Part shown: one piece after another, positions 34,328-42,621 of the stretch
How the letters are laid out: each line of letters starts with the position of its first letter
Numbering within the stretch: the first letter of the stretch is position 1
From: UBA11400 sp964473555
Lineage (GTDB): Bacteria > Bacteroidota > Rhodothermia > Balneolales > HLUCCA01
Assembly (NCBI GenBank): GCA_964473555.1
Contig: CAYYPL010000004.1
Coordinates: 1-64,000 of the forward strand
Reading direction: 5' to 3'
DNA length: 64,000 bases
The notes under the pieces: generated by a model
What the model was told of the DNA's origin: nothing
Seen by the model: only the letters and a program-made list of their open reading frames with translations
Databases searched by the model: none
Translations under genes and position numbers: made by a program

Positions 34328-37300
34328 ATGTTGTCAAAATCATCTTTATTCAGATGGCTGATGTTAGGTGGCATCGCCATCTTTGCATCCAATTCAATCG
34401 CAATCGCTCAATCCGGAAGTGCTTCGGCGACGGTCGGTGATGTTGGCGAAGAAATAGCCGACTGGACCAAGAAATGGTCCGTTACCGGCCAGGAAATGTG
34501 GAACGAGTGGCCCACCGAGTCCCTCGAGTTCACTACCGACGAAGGTACATGGATGAACCTGGATGTGAGTCCCGACGGACAACATATCGTATTCGACCTG
34601 CTCGGAAATATCTACATCATGCCCATCACTGGCGGCGAGGCAACTCCCCTTCGCATGAACCAGGCCTACGAAATCCAGCCACGATTTAGTCCCGACGGAC
34701 AATGGATTTCTTTCACCTCCGACTACGCAGGCGGCGACAATATCTGGGTGATGCGTCGCGACGGATCCGATGCGCGTCAGGTTACCAAAGAGTCTTTCCG
34801 ACTCATGAACAACGCGGTTTGGGCTCCCGAAGGCGATTATATTATCGCCAAAAAGCACTTCAGTTCTACACGCTCTCTTGGTTCCGGTGAGCTCTGGATG
34901 TTCCATATTTCAGGTGGAACAGGCGTCCAGCTGGTCGAAAAACCAAACGAGCAGCAGGACCTCGGACAACCTTTCATGTCGCACGACGGGAAGTATGTGT
35001 ACTACTCTCAGGATGTGTATCCAGGCGGAATGTTCCAGTACAACAAAGATCCCAATAGTCAAATCTATGTCATCAACCGTTACGACCGTGAGACCGGCGA
35101 GCGTGAGCGAGTAACCGGCGGACCAGGTGGAGCAATTTCTCCAACTCTGTCTCCTGATGGAAAATCCATGGCATTCATCAAGCGCGTGCGTACCAAATCC
35201 GTTTTGATGATCCGCGACCTCGAAAGTGGCATGGAACGCGCCATTTACGACAATCTGAGCAAGGATCAGCAAGAAGCCTGGGCGATTTTCGGCCCATTTA
35301 CCAATTTCAACTGGACCCCGGACAGCAAACATCTGATTTTCTGGTCACACGGAAAAATCAACAAACTCAACGTTCAGTCGCTGGAACTCACTCAGATTCC
35401 GTTTTCTGCAACGGTCAAATACGAAGTAGCCCTGTCACACCGTGTGAAATTCGATCCTGCTCCGGACACATTCACCGCCAAGGTAATTCGCCACGCAGTG
35501 ACATCCCCGGATGGTAACACCCTCATTTTCAATGCGGCTGGATATCTCTGGAAAAAGTCTCTACCGGATGGAACTCCCACCCGACTCACTTCTGGAACCA
35601 CCTTTGAATTCGAGCCTGCGTTCTCGCCAGACGGCAGTAAACTGGTCTATGTAACCTGGAGCGACACCGAGTCCGGTGCCATCATGAGTCTGGATCTGAA
35701 CCGCCGTAATGCGCAACCCCGTAAACTGACCACCGAAAAAGGTATTTATCGCGAGCCCTCTTTCTCACGGGATGGAAAAATGCTTGTGTTCCGTCGTGAA
35801 AGTGGAAATGGTCAGCAGGGCTATGCCTACACGCTGAATACAGGGATTTTCACCATGCCGACAGGTGGTGGCGAGATGACACTGGTGCGTCGGGGTGGAT
35901 CGAATGCGGTATTCAACACCAAAGGAGACCGGATTTTCTTCCAGGCCGGAGGCGGACTGTCGTCGTCGTTCCAGAGTGTGGATCTGTCGGGTAACGATGC
36001 CAGAACCCACTTCCGCTCGACCTACACGAACAGTTACGTCCCGAGTCCGGACAACAAATGGATCGCCTTCAGTGAGCTCTTTAAAGTGTACATTGCTCCG
36101 CTGCCAATGGCGGGAACCGACATCACGTTAAACGCAACGACCAAGGCTATTCCAATCGCTCAGGTCGCTGAAGATGCCGGAATCAATCTGCATTGGAGCT
36201 CCGATGGAAGCAAACTGCACTGGACACTTGGCGAGGAGTATTTCACTGTAGCCCTGACCGATGCATTTGACTTCCTGAGCGAAGGCAAGAGCACCAACGA
36301 TGAAGACAGCGGGGTTGATCTGCCACTCGGAACACGAGATGGGATTATTGTCGGACTTGAATTGACCACTGACAAACCATCCGGAACCATTGCATTCATC
36401 AACGCACGAATCATCACGGTGAACAGTACCGACGAGGTCATCGAACGCGGCATTGTGGTTGTTACAGAAAATCGGATCACGGCTGTTGGCGCCAACGTTC
36501 AGATTCCAAATGGTGCAACGGTTATCGACCTCAATGGCAAAACCATCATGCCTGGACTCGTGGATGTACATGCGCATATCGGAAACTTCCGTAACGGACT
36601 CCCACCAAATCAGCAGTGGGAATACTTCGCGAATCTGGCTTATGGGGTGACTACGGCACACGATCCATCGTCTGACACCGAGATGATCCACGCCAACTCC
36701 GAGCTCATTAAGGCTGGACATATGGTTGGTCCGCGTGTTTTCTCCACCGGACGCATTCTATACGGTGCTGATGGCAATTTCAAGGCGGTCATCAACAATA
36801 TCGAAGACGCACGTTCTGCGATTCGTCGTACCCAGGCCTTTGGAGCGATTTCGGTGAAAAGCTACAACCAGCCTCGTCGTGACCAGCGTCAGCAGGTGAT
36901 GCAGGCGGCTCGTGAGCTGGGAGTACTGGTGGTTCCTGAAGGTGGGTCTACTTTTACTCACAACATGACCATGCTCGTTGACGGACACACTGGAGTGGAG
37001 CACAACATCCCCATTTATCCGGTTTACAAGGACGTGATGAATCTGTGGAAGACCAGTAAAGCGGGGTACACTCCCACCCTGGTCGTGAACTACGGAAGTA
37101 TGAGTGGCGAATATTACTGGTATCAGAACACCAATGTGTGGGAAAAAGAGCGCCTCTTGACGTTTGTCCCACGAAGCGTGGTCGACGGCAGGAGCCGTCA
37201 CAGAACCATGATTCCGGATGAAGAATATCAGAATGGTCATGTGGTGAGTGCCGCATTGGCAGCAAATCTGCATCGCGAAGGAATAAACATGAATTTGGGC

Positions 37301-37699
37301 TCCCACGGACAGCTTCAGGGACTAGCTGCTCATTGGGAACTGTGGATGTTTCACCAAGGTGGATTGTCTGAACTGGAGACCATTCGAGCCGCAACCATGA
37401 ATGGTGCCGAATACATTGGGATGCATGATCACATTGGTTCGATTGAACCTGGCAAACTGGCGGATTTGATTGTATTGGATGGGAATCCGCTGGCGAATAT
37501 CCGGAACACCGAAAATGTGACCCATACGATGATCAATGGACGTCTGTACGATGCTGCAACCATGAACGAGATGGGAAACAGAACCAGAGAGCGTTTGCCC
37601 TTCTGGTGGGAGCGTGAAACTGAGGGTAGCATTCTGGATAACTTCCCGACCTTTGGTGTCGTAGAGTACGTTGAAACCTGCGGCTGCGGAAGGCATTAA
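34328..37699 (+). CDS. Secreted PD40 beta-propeller / amidohydrolase fusion protein
   Basis: 1123 residues. A signal peptide covers about 1-27 (GGIAIFASNSIAIAQ). Residues about 60-650 hold TolB-like PD40 propeller blades (SPDGQHIVFDLLGNIYIMPI; FSPDGQWISFTSDYAGGDNI; FSRDGKMLVFRRESG). Residues about 690-1110 are an amidohydrolase with the metal-binding MPGLVDVHAHIGN (about 740-750), later SVKSYNQP and HTGVEHNI regions, and IEPGKLADLIVLDGNPLANI at the end. Propeller-amidohydrolase fusions are frequent in Bacteroidota and are annotated as peptidases or imidazolonepropionase-like; the substrate is unknown. The C-terminus VETCGCGRH is unusual in having two Cys near the end. A hairpin follows the stop. 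Confidence 0.9.
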   Translation: MLSKSSLFRWLMLGGIAIFASNSIAIAQSGSASATVGDVGEEIADWTKKWSVTGQEMWNEWPTESLEFTTDEGTWMNLDVSPDGQHIVFDLLGNIYIMPITGGEATPLRMNQAYEIQPRFSPDGQWISFTSDYAGGDNIWVMRRDGSDARQVTKESFRLMNNAVWAPEGDYIIAKKHFSSTRSLGSGELWMFHISGGTGVQLVEKPNEQQDLGQPFMSHDGKYVYYSQDVYPGGMFQYNKDPNSQIYVINRYDRETGERERVTGGPGGAISPTLSPDGKSMAFIKRVRTKSVLMIRDLESGMERAIYDNLSKDQQEAWAIFGPFTNFNWTPDSKHLIFWSHGKINKLNVQSLELTQIPFSATVKYEVALSHRVKFDPAPDTFTAKVIRHAVTSPDGNTLIFNAAGYLWKKSLPDGTPTRLTSGTTFEFEPAFSPDGSKLVYVTWSDTESGAIMSLDLNRRNAQPRKLTTEKGIYREPSFSRDGKMLVFRRESGNGQQGYAYTLNTGIFTMPTGGGEMTLVRRGGSNAVFNTKGDRIFFQAGGGLSSSFQSVDLSGNDARTHFRSTYTNSYVPSPDNKWIAFSELFKVYIAPLPMAGTDITLNATTKAIPIAQVAEDAGINLHWSSDGSKLHWTLGEEYFTVALTDAFDFLSEGKSTNDEDSGVDLPLGTRDGIIVGLELTTDKPSGTIAFINARIITVNSTDEVIERGIVVVTENRITAVGANVQIPNGATVIDLNGKTIMPGLVDVHAHIGNFRNGLPPNQQWEYFANLAYGVTTAHDPSSDTEMIHANSELIKAGHMVGPRVFSTGRILYGADGNFKAVINNIEDARSAIRRTQAFGAISVKSYNQPRRDQRQQVMQAARELGVLVVPEGGSTFTHNMTMLVDGHTGVEHNIPIYPVYKDVMNLWKTSKAGYTPTLVVNYGSMSGEYYWYQNTNVWEKERLLTFVPRSVVDGRSRHRTMIPDEEYQNGHVVSAALAANLHREGINMNLGSHGQLQGLAAHWELWMFHQGGLSELETIRAATMNGAEYIGMHDHIGSIEPGKLADLIVLDGNPLANIRNTENVTHTMINGRLYDAATMNEMGNRTRERLPFWWERETEGSILDNFPTFGVVEYVETCGCGRH

Positions 37700-37703
37700 A
37701 TTA

Positions 37704-37733
37704 AATTTGGGTGGGGCTTGCCCCACCCAAATT
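37704..37733 (+). terminator. Long GC-rich hairpin 5 nt after the amidohydrolase stop
   Basis: AATTTGGGTGGGGC (37704-37717) and GCCCCACCCAAATT (37720-37733) are perfect 14-bp arms with a 2-nt centre. No T-tract follows. Confidence 0.7.
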
Positions 37734-37741
37734 GTGAACCA

Positions 37742-37792
37742 GCTTCTACGAAGCCGAGAAGGTCAATTTCATCGCGAAAGGCGATGCATCGC
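37742..37792. repeat. Small hairpins between the amidohydrolase and S8 protease genes
   Basis: GCTTC TAC GAAGC (37742-37754), ATCGC/GCGAT (37771-37785) and the 12-bp palindrome GCGATGCATCGC (37781-37792) follow each other. The rest of the gap to 37957 shows no gene. Confidence 0.5.
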
Positions 37793-37957
37793 TTCGAGAA
37801 CGTACAACCTATTTACAGGGATATACTTATTAGGTCCATTCGCGAAATGATTCGTTCATTCAGGGTATGTTGTTGGTCGCTGAGTTTTGCGGCCCAAAAA
37901 TAGGCGCCCAACAATCACACCCATCATTCTCCTATCTCTTATCTGTTTACCCTTTTC

Positions 37958-38004
37958 GCTTTTAATAAAATAGTGAAGCGAAGCTTCTCTATTTTATTAA
38001 AAGC
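37958..38004 (-). terminator. Long hairpin containing the stop codon of the S8 protease
   Basis: GCTTTTAATAAAATAG (37958-37973) and CTATTTTATTAAAAGC (37989-38004) are perfect 16-bp arms. Inside, GAAGC GAA GCTTC extends the stem after one T-T mismatch, giving about 22 paired positions closed by a GAA triloop. The right arm is the last codons and TAG stop of the protease. No T-tract follows on the minus strand. Confidence 0.75.
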
Positions 38005-40415
38005 ATCTTGCGCGTTAATGTCACATCAGGAGTCTGAAGTACATACAGATACACTCCACTTGCCCAGTTTGAGGCATTGACTGCAACCTGATGACGCCCG
38101 GCAGACATCACCTGATCCACCAACGTCTGAACGTTACGTCCGGTCGCGTCATATACATCCAATCTTACCGGAGCCGATTCCGGAGTACTGAACTGAATTA
38201 ACGTACTCGGATTAAATGGATTCGGATAATTTGCCGAAAGTGTTACTTCACCGGGTATCTCCAGATCGTCCGTTTCGATGCTCACACTCACCGCAGCTTC
38301 AAGCACAGCAGAATATGCATCTACTTTACCATTACCATATAGATTATTCGGTAAGGATCCTGTGAATCCATCGGTTCGGGCGGTACGGGTCAGTATATCA
38401 GCGACCTGATGATAATCCAGTATTGGATTGGCCTCCAGCATCAGGGCAACAACACCGGCTATATGGGGTGAGGCCATACTTGTTCCCTGAGTGAGCATGT
38501 ATTGCCCCCCTTGAGCTACGTTCTGCCTGTAAACACCACCTTGTTCCGCATAGGTATCCCAATCCGACTGAATGGTGAGATGCGATGAGAGTACAGAGGT
38601 GATTCGCTGCCCAGGTGCCATTATGTCAGGAGCGGTTCTTCCATCACGAGTTGGACCTTTACTGCTGAAATCAGAACGATCTCCAAATGTGATTTCACGA
38701 TAGGTTTCACCATCATCCGTAGTTTGTGACATCCAGGAATTGTCGTCGATGTCAGTCCATCGTGAACGCGTTATATACGATCCGACCGACAACACTTTTT
38801 GGGCAGTTGCAGGCGCACCTACCGTGTAATCGGTATTTCCGATCAGTTCAATGGAGTCATCAAATCCGATTTCTGATCCCCAGAACGCCCCATCAGTGAA
38901 CCACATATCCATTCGACCCGGTGTTGTTCCAGCACCGATGATCACACTCCAGATATACTCGGATAGATCCACGCTGGTATCGTTATCGGTAATCAGGATC
39001 TGAAACTGTCCGTCACCATTTCTTGGGTCTTTTGTGTTACTGGTAACCATAACGTAGTACCCAATCGTATTTCCATCCAAAACGATAGGTACTGGATCCA
39101 GTTCACCATCAGTAAAGCCGGTATTATTTCCAATAGCAACGTTCGGGGTTAAGCCTTCAAATATCAGATTGCCCTCATCGTCGATCGAGTAGTAAGCCAG
39201 CCTGATTCTCGCCACTGATCCAGCATCATACCAGCCTTCCACATAGTTATATGCATCACTCACCGGATACATCACGGACTCATAGGGCAGACTGCCTTGT
39301 GAAATCATTCCGCCCGCGTGGATATAGTCCCGGCCTTCGTTACCTGCGGCCGCAACAATGATTCGCCCTGGACCGACCAGATCTGACAACATGGTTTCAT
39401 AGGCTGAAGAACCATCCAAAGGTCCATAATTACCACCCAGACTCAGATTGGCAACGGCTGGTTTCCCCAGAGAAGTAGCCTTCTCAAATATCCATTCAAC
39501 CCCATCGATTACATCTACATCACTGAAGCCTCCGTCGCTATCTGCATCACGTATGCCTTTTACAATCACCAGATCTGCCAGTGGTGCAACTCCAGTATAC
39601 TGCACGTTTACCCTCCCATTTCCGGCAGCGGTTCCCGCTACGTGGGTTCCATGACCTCCCCCTCCATTGCCGTCTCGTTGTGTGACGGAAGCAGGATTAA
39701 TATCCAATTGCGCTTTACTCCATTCCTGATTCGTACCATCGCTTTTCATTTCCAGCAGATATCTGATACGGGAGCCGGAGCTGGTTGAAAAGTCGGGATG
39801 ACTGAAATCAATTCCCGAATCCAGGACGCCAACAACAACTCCTGAGCCACGGTATGGTGCTGATATTCCGGTTCCGGCGTGAAGCAGGTTGACTCTGGTG
39901 TCTTCCAGAGCGCGGTTGATGGATGCTCTACTTTTCAGGGATGCTTCTACAAAACGTACCGATTGGTCCCTGACCAGGGACTCAAGAGTACTCAATGGAA
40001 TCCTGCCCGCGGCAATGCCATTGATCTCAGCCAATGATACAAATCCGAGGTTTTGCAATGCCGAAGCCTGAAACCCCGACTCAAGCCTCACAAAAACATC
40101 GACCATAGGCTCACCGGAACCTGTACTGAAAGCGACTGGGAGTCCGATATCCGGGTATCCGGCCAGGGGTCCCGATTTACCAACCCGGCTGCGTGATGCC
40201 AGTATCAGACGTGTCACTCCATCGGCTTTGGATGCCAACACATCATCGTGATCTGGTGACTGAATCCCCGGTTGGGATTCCTGAATTTGTTGTAATTTAA
40301 TCGCCGAGTTCACCGGGTTATACTGCAACGAACGTAGCTGTTGAGAACTGGCCGTACTGAAACCAATAATGAGAATCAATACGCTAAGTGAATATGCTGA
40401 AAAGACCTTTTTCAT
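37989..40415 (-). CDS. Secreted S8 (subtilisin) protease with T9SS C-terminal sorting domain
   Basis: From ATG 40415 the protein is 808 residues and begins with a signal peptide (MKKVFSAYSLSVLILIIGFS). The frame is open 93 bp further, but that extension ends immediately before the signal and is unlikely to be translated. The catalytic triad is visible: Asp199 in VVVGVLDSGIDFSH, His255 in GHGTHVAGTAAGN, Ser in GTSMASPHIAGV near 640. A long insertion lies between His and Ser. The C-terminus has a FlgD-like Ig domain with LSANYPNPFNPSTLIQF and a final KMLLIK, the type A T9SS signal common in Balneolota. It should be exported through the T9SS to the cell surface or medium. Confidence 0.95.
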   Translation of the reverse strand: MKKVFSAYSLSVLILIIGFSTASSQQLRSLQYNPVNSAIKLQQIQESQPGIQSPDHDDVLASKADGVTRLILASRSRVGKSGPLAGYPDIGLPVAFSTGSGEPMVDVFVRLESGFQASALQNLGFVSLAEINGIAAGRIPLSTLESLVRDQSVRFVEASLKSRASINRALEDTRVNLLHAGTGISAPYRGSGVVVGVLDSGIDFSHPDFSTSSGSRIRYLLEMKSDGTNQEWSKAQLDINPASVTQRDGNGGGGHGTHVAGTAAGNGRVNVQYTGVAPLADLVIVKGIRDADSDGGFSDVDVIDGVEWIFEKATSLGKPAVANLSLGGNYGPLDGSSAYETMLSDLVGPGRIIVAAAGNEGRDYIHAGGMISQGSLPYESVMYPVSDAYNYVEGWYDAGSVARIRLAYYSIDDEGNLIFEGLTPNVAIGNNTGFTDGELDPVPIVLDGNTIGYYVMVTSNTKDPRNGDGQFQILITDNDTSVDLSEYIWSVIIGAGTTPGRMDMWFTDGAFWGSEIGFDDSIELIGNTDYTVGAPATAQKVLSVGSYITRSRWTDIDDNSWMSQTTDDGETYREITFGDRSDFSSKGPTRDGRTAPDIMAPGQRITSVLSSHLTIQSDWDTYAEQGGVYRQNVAQGGQYMLTQGTSMASPHIAGVVALMLEANPILDYHQVADILTRTARTDGFTGSLPNNLYGNGKVDAYSAVLEAAVSVSIETDDLEIPGEVTLSANYPNPFNPSTLIQFSTPESAPVRLDVYDATGRNVQTLVDQVMSAGRHQVAVNASNWASGVYLYVLQTPDVTLTRKMLLIK

Positions 40416-40554
40416 AGTATGAGTCGTGTTAATGAATAAGCTTATTGAGGTGTGGCAAGCTGTAGTAGACTTTGGATAAAGTAATAGAGTTTTGACAAAA
40501 AATCTCATTAATCAATATGTTAGCTCAATTTTTAACGTATTAAACACATGTAAC

Positions 40555-40589
40555 CTGCCCTCTGCCTGCCGCTAACTGCTTACTGCTCT
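40555..40589. repeat. Five in-phase CYGCNNN heptamers
   Basis: CTGCCCT, CTGCCTG, CCGCTAA, CTGCTTA, CTGCTCT run without a phase break. This is the CYGTNNN design with C at position 4. It lies between the divergent protease and Na/Pi cotransporter genes. Confidence 0.65.
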
Positions 40590-40631
40590 TCAGCTTCAGT
40601 AATGTTAACTTTCTGTTAATATAATTTTTCG

Positions 40632-40639
40632 TATGTTTG
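40632..40639 (+). promoter_or_regulatory. Candidate -7 promoter element for the Na/Pi cotransporter
   Basis: TATGTTTG fits TAnnTTTG. A start point about 6 nt downstream would place the first transcribed base at the foot of the predicted leader structure at 40645. A good -33 TTG is not seen. Confidence 0.4.
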
Positions 40640-40644
40640 CCAGT

Positions 40645-40694
40645 CCTGATGACTGAGGGATTCAGCTAAGGAGTATACTTACGCTCCTATCAGG
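40645..40694 (+). ncRNA. Possible three-way-junction leader RNA upstream of the Na/Pi cotransporter
   Basis: CCTGAT (40645-40650) pairs with ATCAGG (40689-40694). Inside are two hairpins: CTGA/TCAG (40653-40665) and AGGAG/CTCCT (40669-40688). This nested arrangement lies 42 nt upstream of the start codon. I cannot match it to a known riboswitch; the stems are short and could be chance. Confidence 0.3.
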
Positions 40695-40736
40695 GTTCCA
40701 ACCCAAGGACTACATACTGTTACAAGCGCTTATTTT

Positions 40737-42470
40737 ATGAATTATTCGCTATTTGATTTTCTGCAACTCATCGGTGCTCTTGGAATTTTCATTTTCGGGA
40801 TGAAAATCTTCAGCGATGCCCTGCAAAAAGTCGCCGGAAACAAACTCAGGTCCATCCTGAAGGGAATGACCCGAAACCGATTCGTTGGTGTCCTGACCGG
40901 GTTCGGAACCACCGCCATCACACAGTCATCGAGTACCACCACCGTAATGGTTGTCAGTTTTGTAAACGCCGGCCTTCTCACCTTCATCGAGTCTACCGGC
41001 GTGATCATGGGAGCCAATATCGGCACTACCATCACAGCCTGGCTGGTATCCATATTCGGATTTAAATTCCAGATCACTCCAGTCGCGATCAGTGTAATTG
41101 GGATCTTCTTCCCGTTCCTGTTCTCCGGAAACGTTAAACTCAGAAACATTGCCGAGTCGATGATCGGATTCGGTATTCTGTTCATCGGTCTGGAATTCAT
41201 CAAGAACGCCGTCCCAAACATCTCCGACAATCCCGAAATGTTCCAGTTCCTGGATAGCTTCACCGATTTTGGCTTTTGGTCGACCCTCTTATTTGTTTTT
41301 GTAGGGACAACACTCACACTACTCACCCAGTCGTCCTCAGCTGCGACTGCAATTACACTGGTTATGTTGGTTCAGGGATGGATCACTTTTCCCATTGCTG
41401 CAGCAATGGTATTGGGAGAGAACATCGGGACCACAGTAACCGCGAATATCGCAGCATTAGTAGGCAATGTGCACGCCAAACGAGCTGCCCGATTCCACTT
41501 CTTTTTTAATGTTGTCGGAGTGATCTGGATGCTGGTGGTGATTACTCCGTTTCTTCAAATGATTGACTGGGCTATCACCAACATTGTGGTACCAGATAGT
41601 CCTTCCATTTTCATGGACACCGAGGAATCCAGAACGAACGCCACCTTGGCCCTGTCTTTATTCCATACTCTGTTTAACGTGCTGAATGTGACCGTGATGT
41701 TCGCGTTTGTCCCTCTGCTGGTCCGGTTTATCGAGCGGATTCAGCCCGAAAAAGGAGGGGAAGAATCCTTCAAACTTGAATATATCAATGCCGGACTGAT
41801 GTCTTCCCCAGAGCTGTCGATGGCCCAGGCCAAGAAAGAAATTGTTCTTTTTGCCAAACTCATCGAGAAAATGCACTACAGCCTGAATGGCCTGGTCTTC
41901 AAGGGCGACAAAAAACGACGCAAGTTCATCGAGAAAATGATGAAGCGTGAGGAAATTACAGACCGCCTTGAAATTGAAATCGCGGAATATTTGCTGAAGA
42001 TATCGGAAAACACCAACTTAACTACCGAAGGGACCCGTAAGGTTCGCAATATGCACCGGATCGTGAATGAACTGGAGCGCCTGGGTGACCTATACTATCA
42101 GCTATCGAAAATATTCGAACGTATGATCGATGAAGAACAGGAACTCCCCGATGAAGCCCTGGAAGAGATCAAGCAGGTGATGAACGTGGTTCACGATGCG
42201 CTGATCATAATGCGAAGCAACCTCGACGATCCGAATCCAGAGAAGGTTTCCATGGCCAAAGCCTATCAATTGGAAGAACAAATCAACGCACTTCGGGACA
42301 GTCTTCGAACGAAACACTATGCTCGTCTGGAAAACTCATCTTACACGCTGAAAATGGGTGTTGGATACCTGGATGTGCTGAATAGACTGGAAAAAGTCGG
42401 GGACCACATCATCAATGTGAGTGAAGCTGCTACTGACAAAAGTCTGAAAGAACTCAAAGCATCGCTCTGA
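40737..42470 (+). CDS. Na/Pi cotransporter family protein with PhoU-like C-terminal domain
   Basis: 577 residues. Two repeated Na/Pi-cotransporter modules occupy about 1-320, each with the QSSS signature (TAITQSSSTTTVMVVSF, about 57-73; TLLTQSSSAATAITLVM, about 193-209) and the GANIGTT/GENIGTT motif. About 350-570 is helical and PhoU-like (LERLGDLYYQLSKIFERMI; LEKVGDHIINVSEA). It should import phosphate with sodium, with the PhoU-like part acting as a sensor or regulator. It is convergent with the YbdK-type ligase gene. Confidence 0.93.
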   Translation: MNYSLFDFLQLIGALGIFIFGMKIFSDALQKVAGNKLRSILKGMTRNRFVGVLTGFGTTAITQSSSTTTVMVVSFVNAGLLTFIESTGVIMGANIGTTITAWLVSIFGFKFQITPVAISVIGIFFPFLFSGNVKLRNIAESMIGFGILFIGLEFIKNAVPNISDNPEMFQFLDSFTDFGFWSTLLFVFVGTTLTLLTQSSSAATAITLVMLVQGWITFPIAAAMVLGENIGTTVTANIAALVGNVHAKRAARFHFFFNVVGVIWMLVVITPFLQMIDWAITNIVVPDSPSIFMDTEESRTNATLALSLFHTLFNVLNVTVMFAFVPLLVRFIERIQPEKGGEESFKLEYINAGLMSSPELSMAQAKKEIVLFAKLIEKMHYSLNGLVFKGDKKRRKFIEKMMKREEITDRLEIEIAEYLLKISENTNLTTEGTRKVRNMHRIVNELERLGDLYYQLSKIFERMIDEEQELPDEALEEIKQVMNVVHDALIIMRSNLDDPNPEKVSMAKAYQLEEQINALRDSLRTKHYARLENSSYTLKMGVGYLDVLNRLEKVGDHIINVSEAATDKSLKELKASL

Positions 42471-42503
42471 GACCTTCAACCCTTCAGGGTTTCCGGTCTC
42501 AGA
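42466..42503 (+). terminator. Hairpin containing the stop codon of the Na/Pi cotransporter
   Basis: TCTGAGACC (42466-42474) and GGTCTCAGA (42495-42503) form a 9-bp stem that includes the TGA stop (42468-42470). Inside, AACCC TTCA GGGTT forms a second stem. A-rich sequence follows, not a T-tract. Confidence 0.65.
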
Positions 42504-42504
42504 A

Positions 42505-42563
42505 AAGGGATAAGCGAGTAGAGTCGGCAGGAAGAATTTCTTGAGTCTCTTGTCTCTTTTCTG
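42505..42563. repeat. Diverged heptamer element
   Basis: GGGATAA, GCGAGTA, GAGTCGG, then a GAATTTCT centre and TGAGTCT, CTTGTCT, CTTTTCT. It has the layout of the GAYGAGR palindromes but is eroded. Confidence 0.4.
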
Positions 42564-42567
42564 TTTT

Positions 42568-42621
42568 CCATCGAAGGGATTGTTCAGGGGCACAATATGC
42601 CCTAAACAACCCCTTCGATGG
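42568..42621 (-). terminator. 22-bp hairpin containing the stop codon of the YbdK-type gene
   Basis: The arms 42568-42589 and 42600-42621 match over 22 positions with two differences, around a loop of about 10 nt. In the minus-strand RNA both differences form G-U pairs; in plus-strand RNA they would be A-C mismatches. The right arm is the end of the gene, including the TAG (42602-42604). No T-tract follows. Confidence 0.75.

Noticed and set aside
40416..40508. 31-residue N-terminal extension of the S8 protease
   Set aside because: It would bury a normal signal peptide that begins at ATG 40415.
40645..40694. Hammerhead ribozyme, because of CTGATGA before the Na/Pi cotransporter
   Set aside because: The second conserved box (GAAA) is missing and no stem I can be formed.
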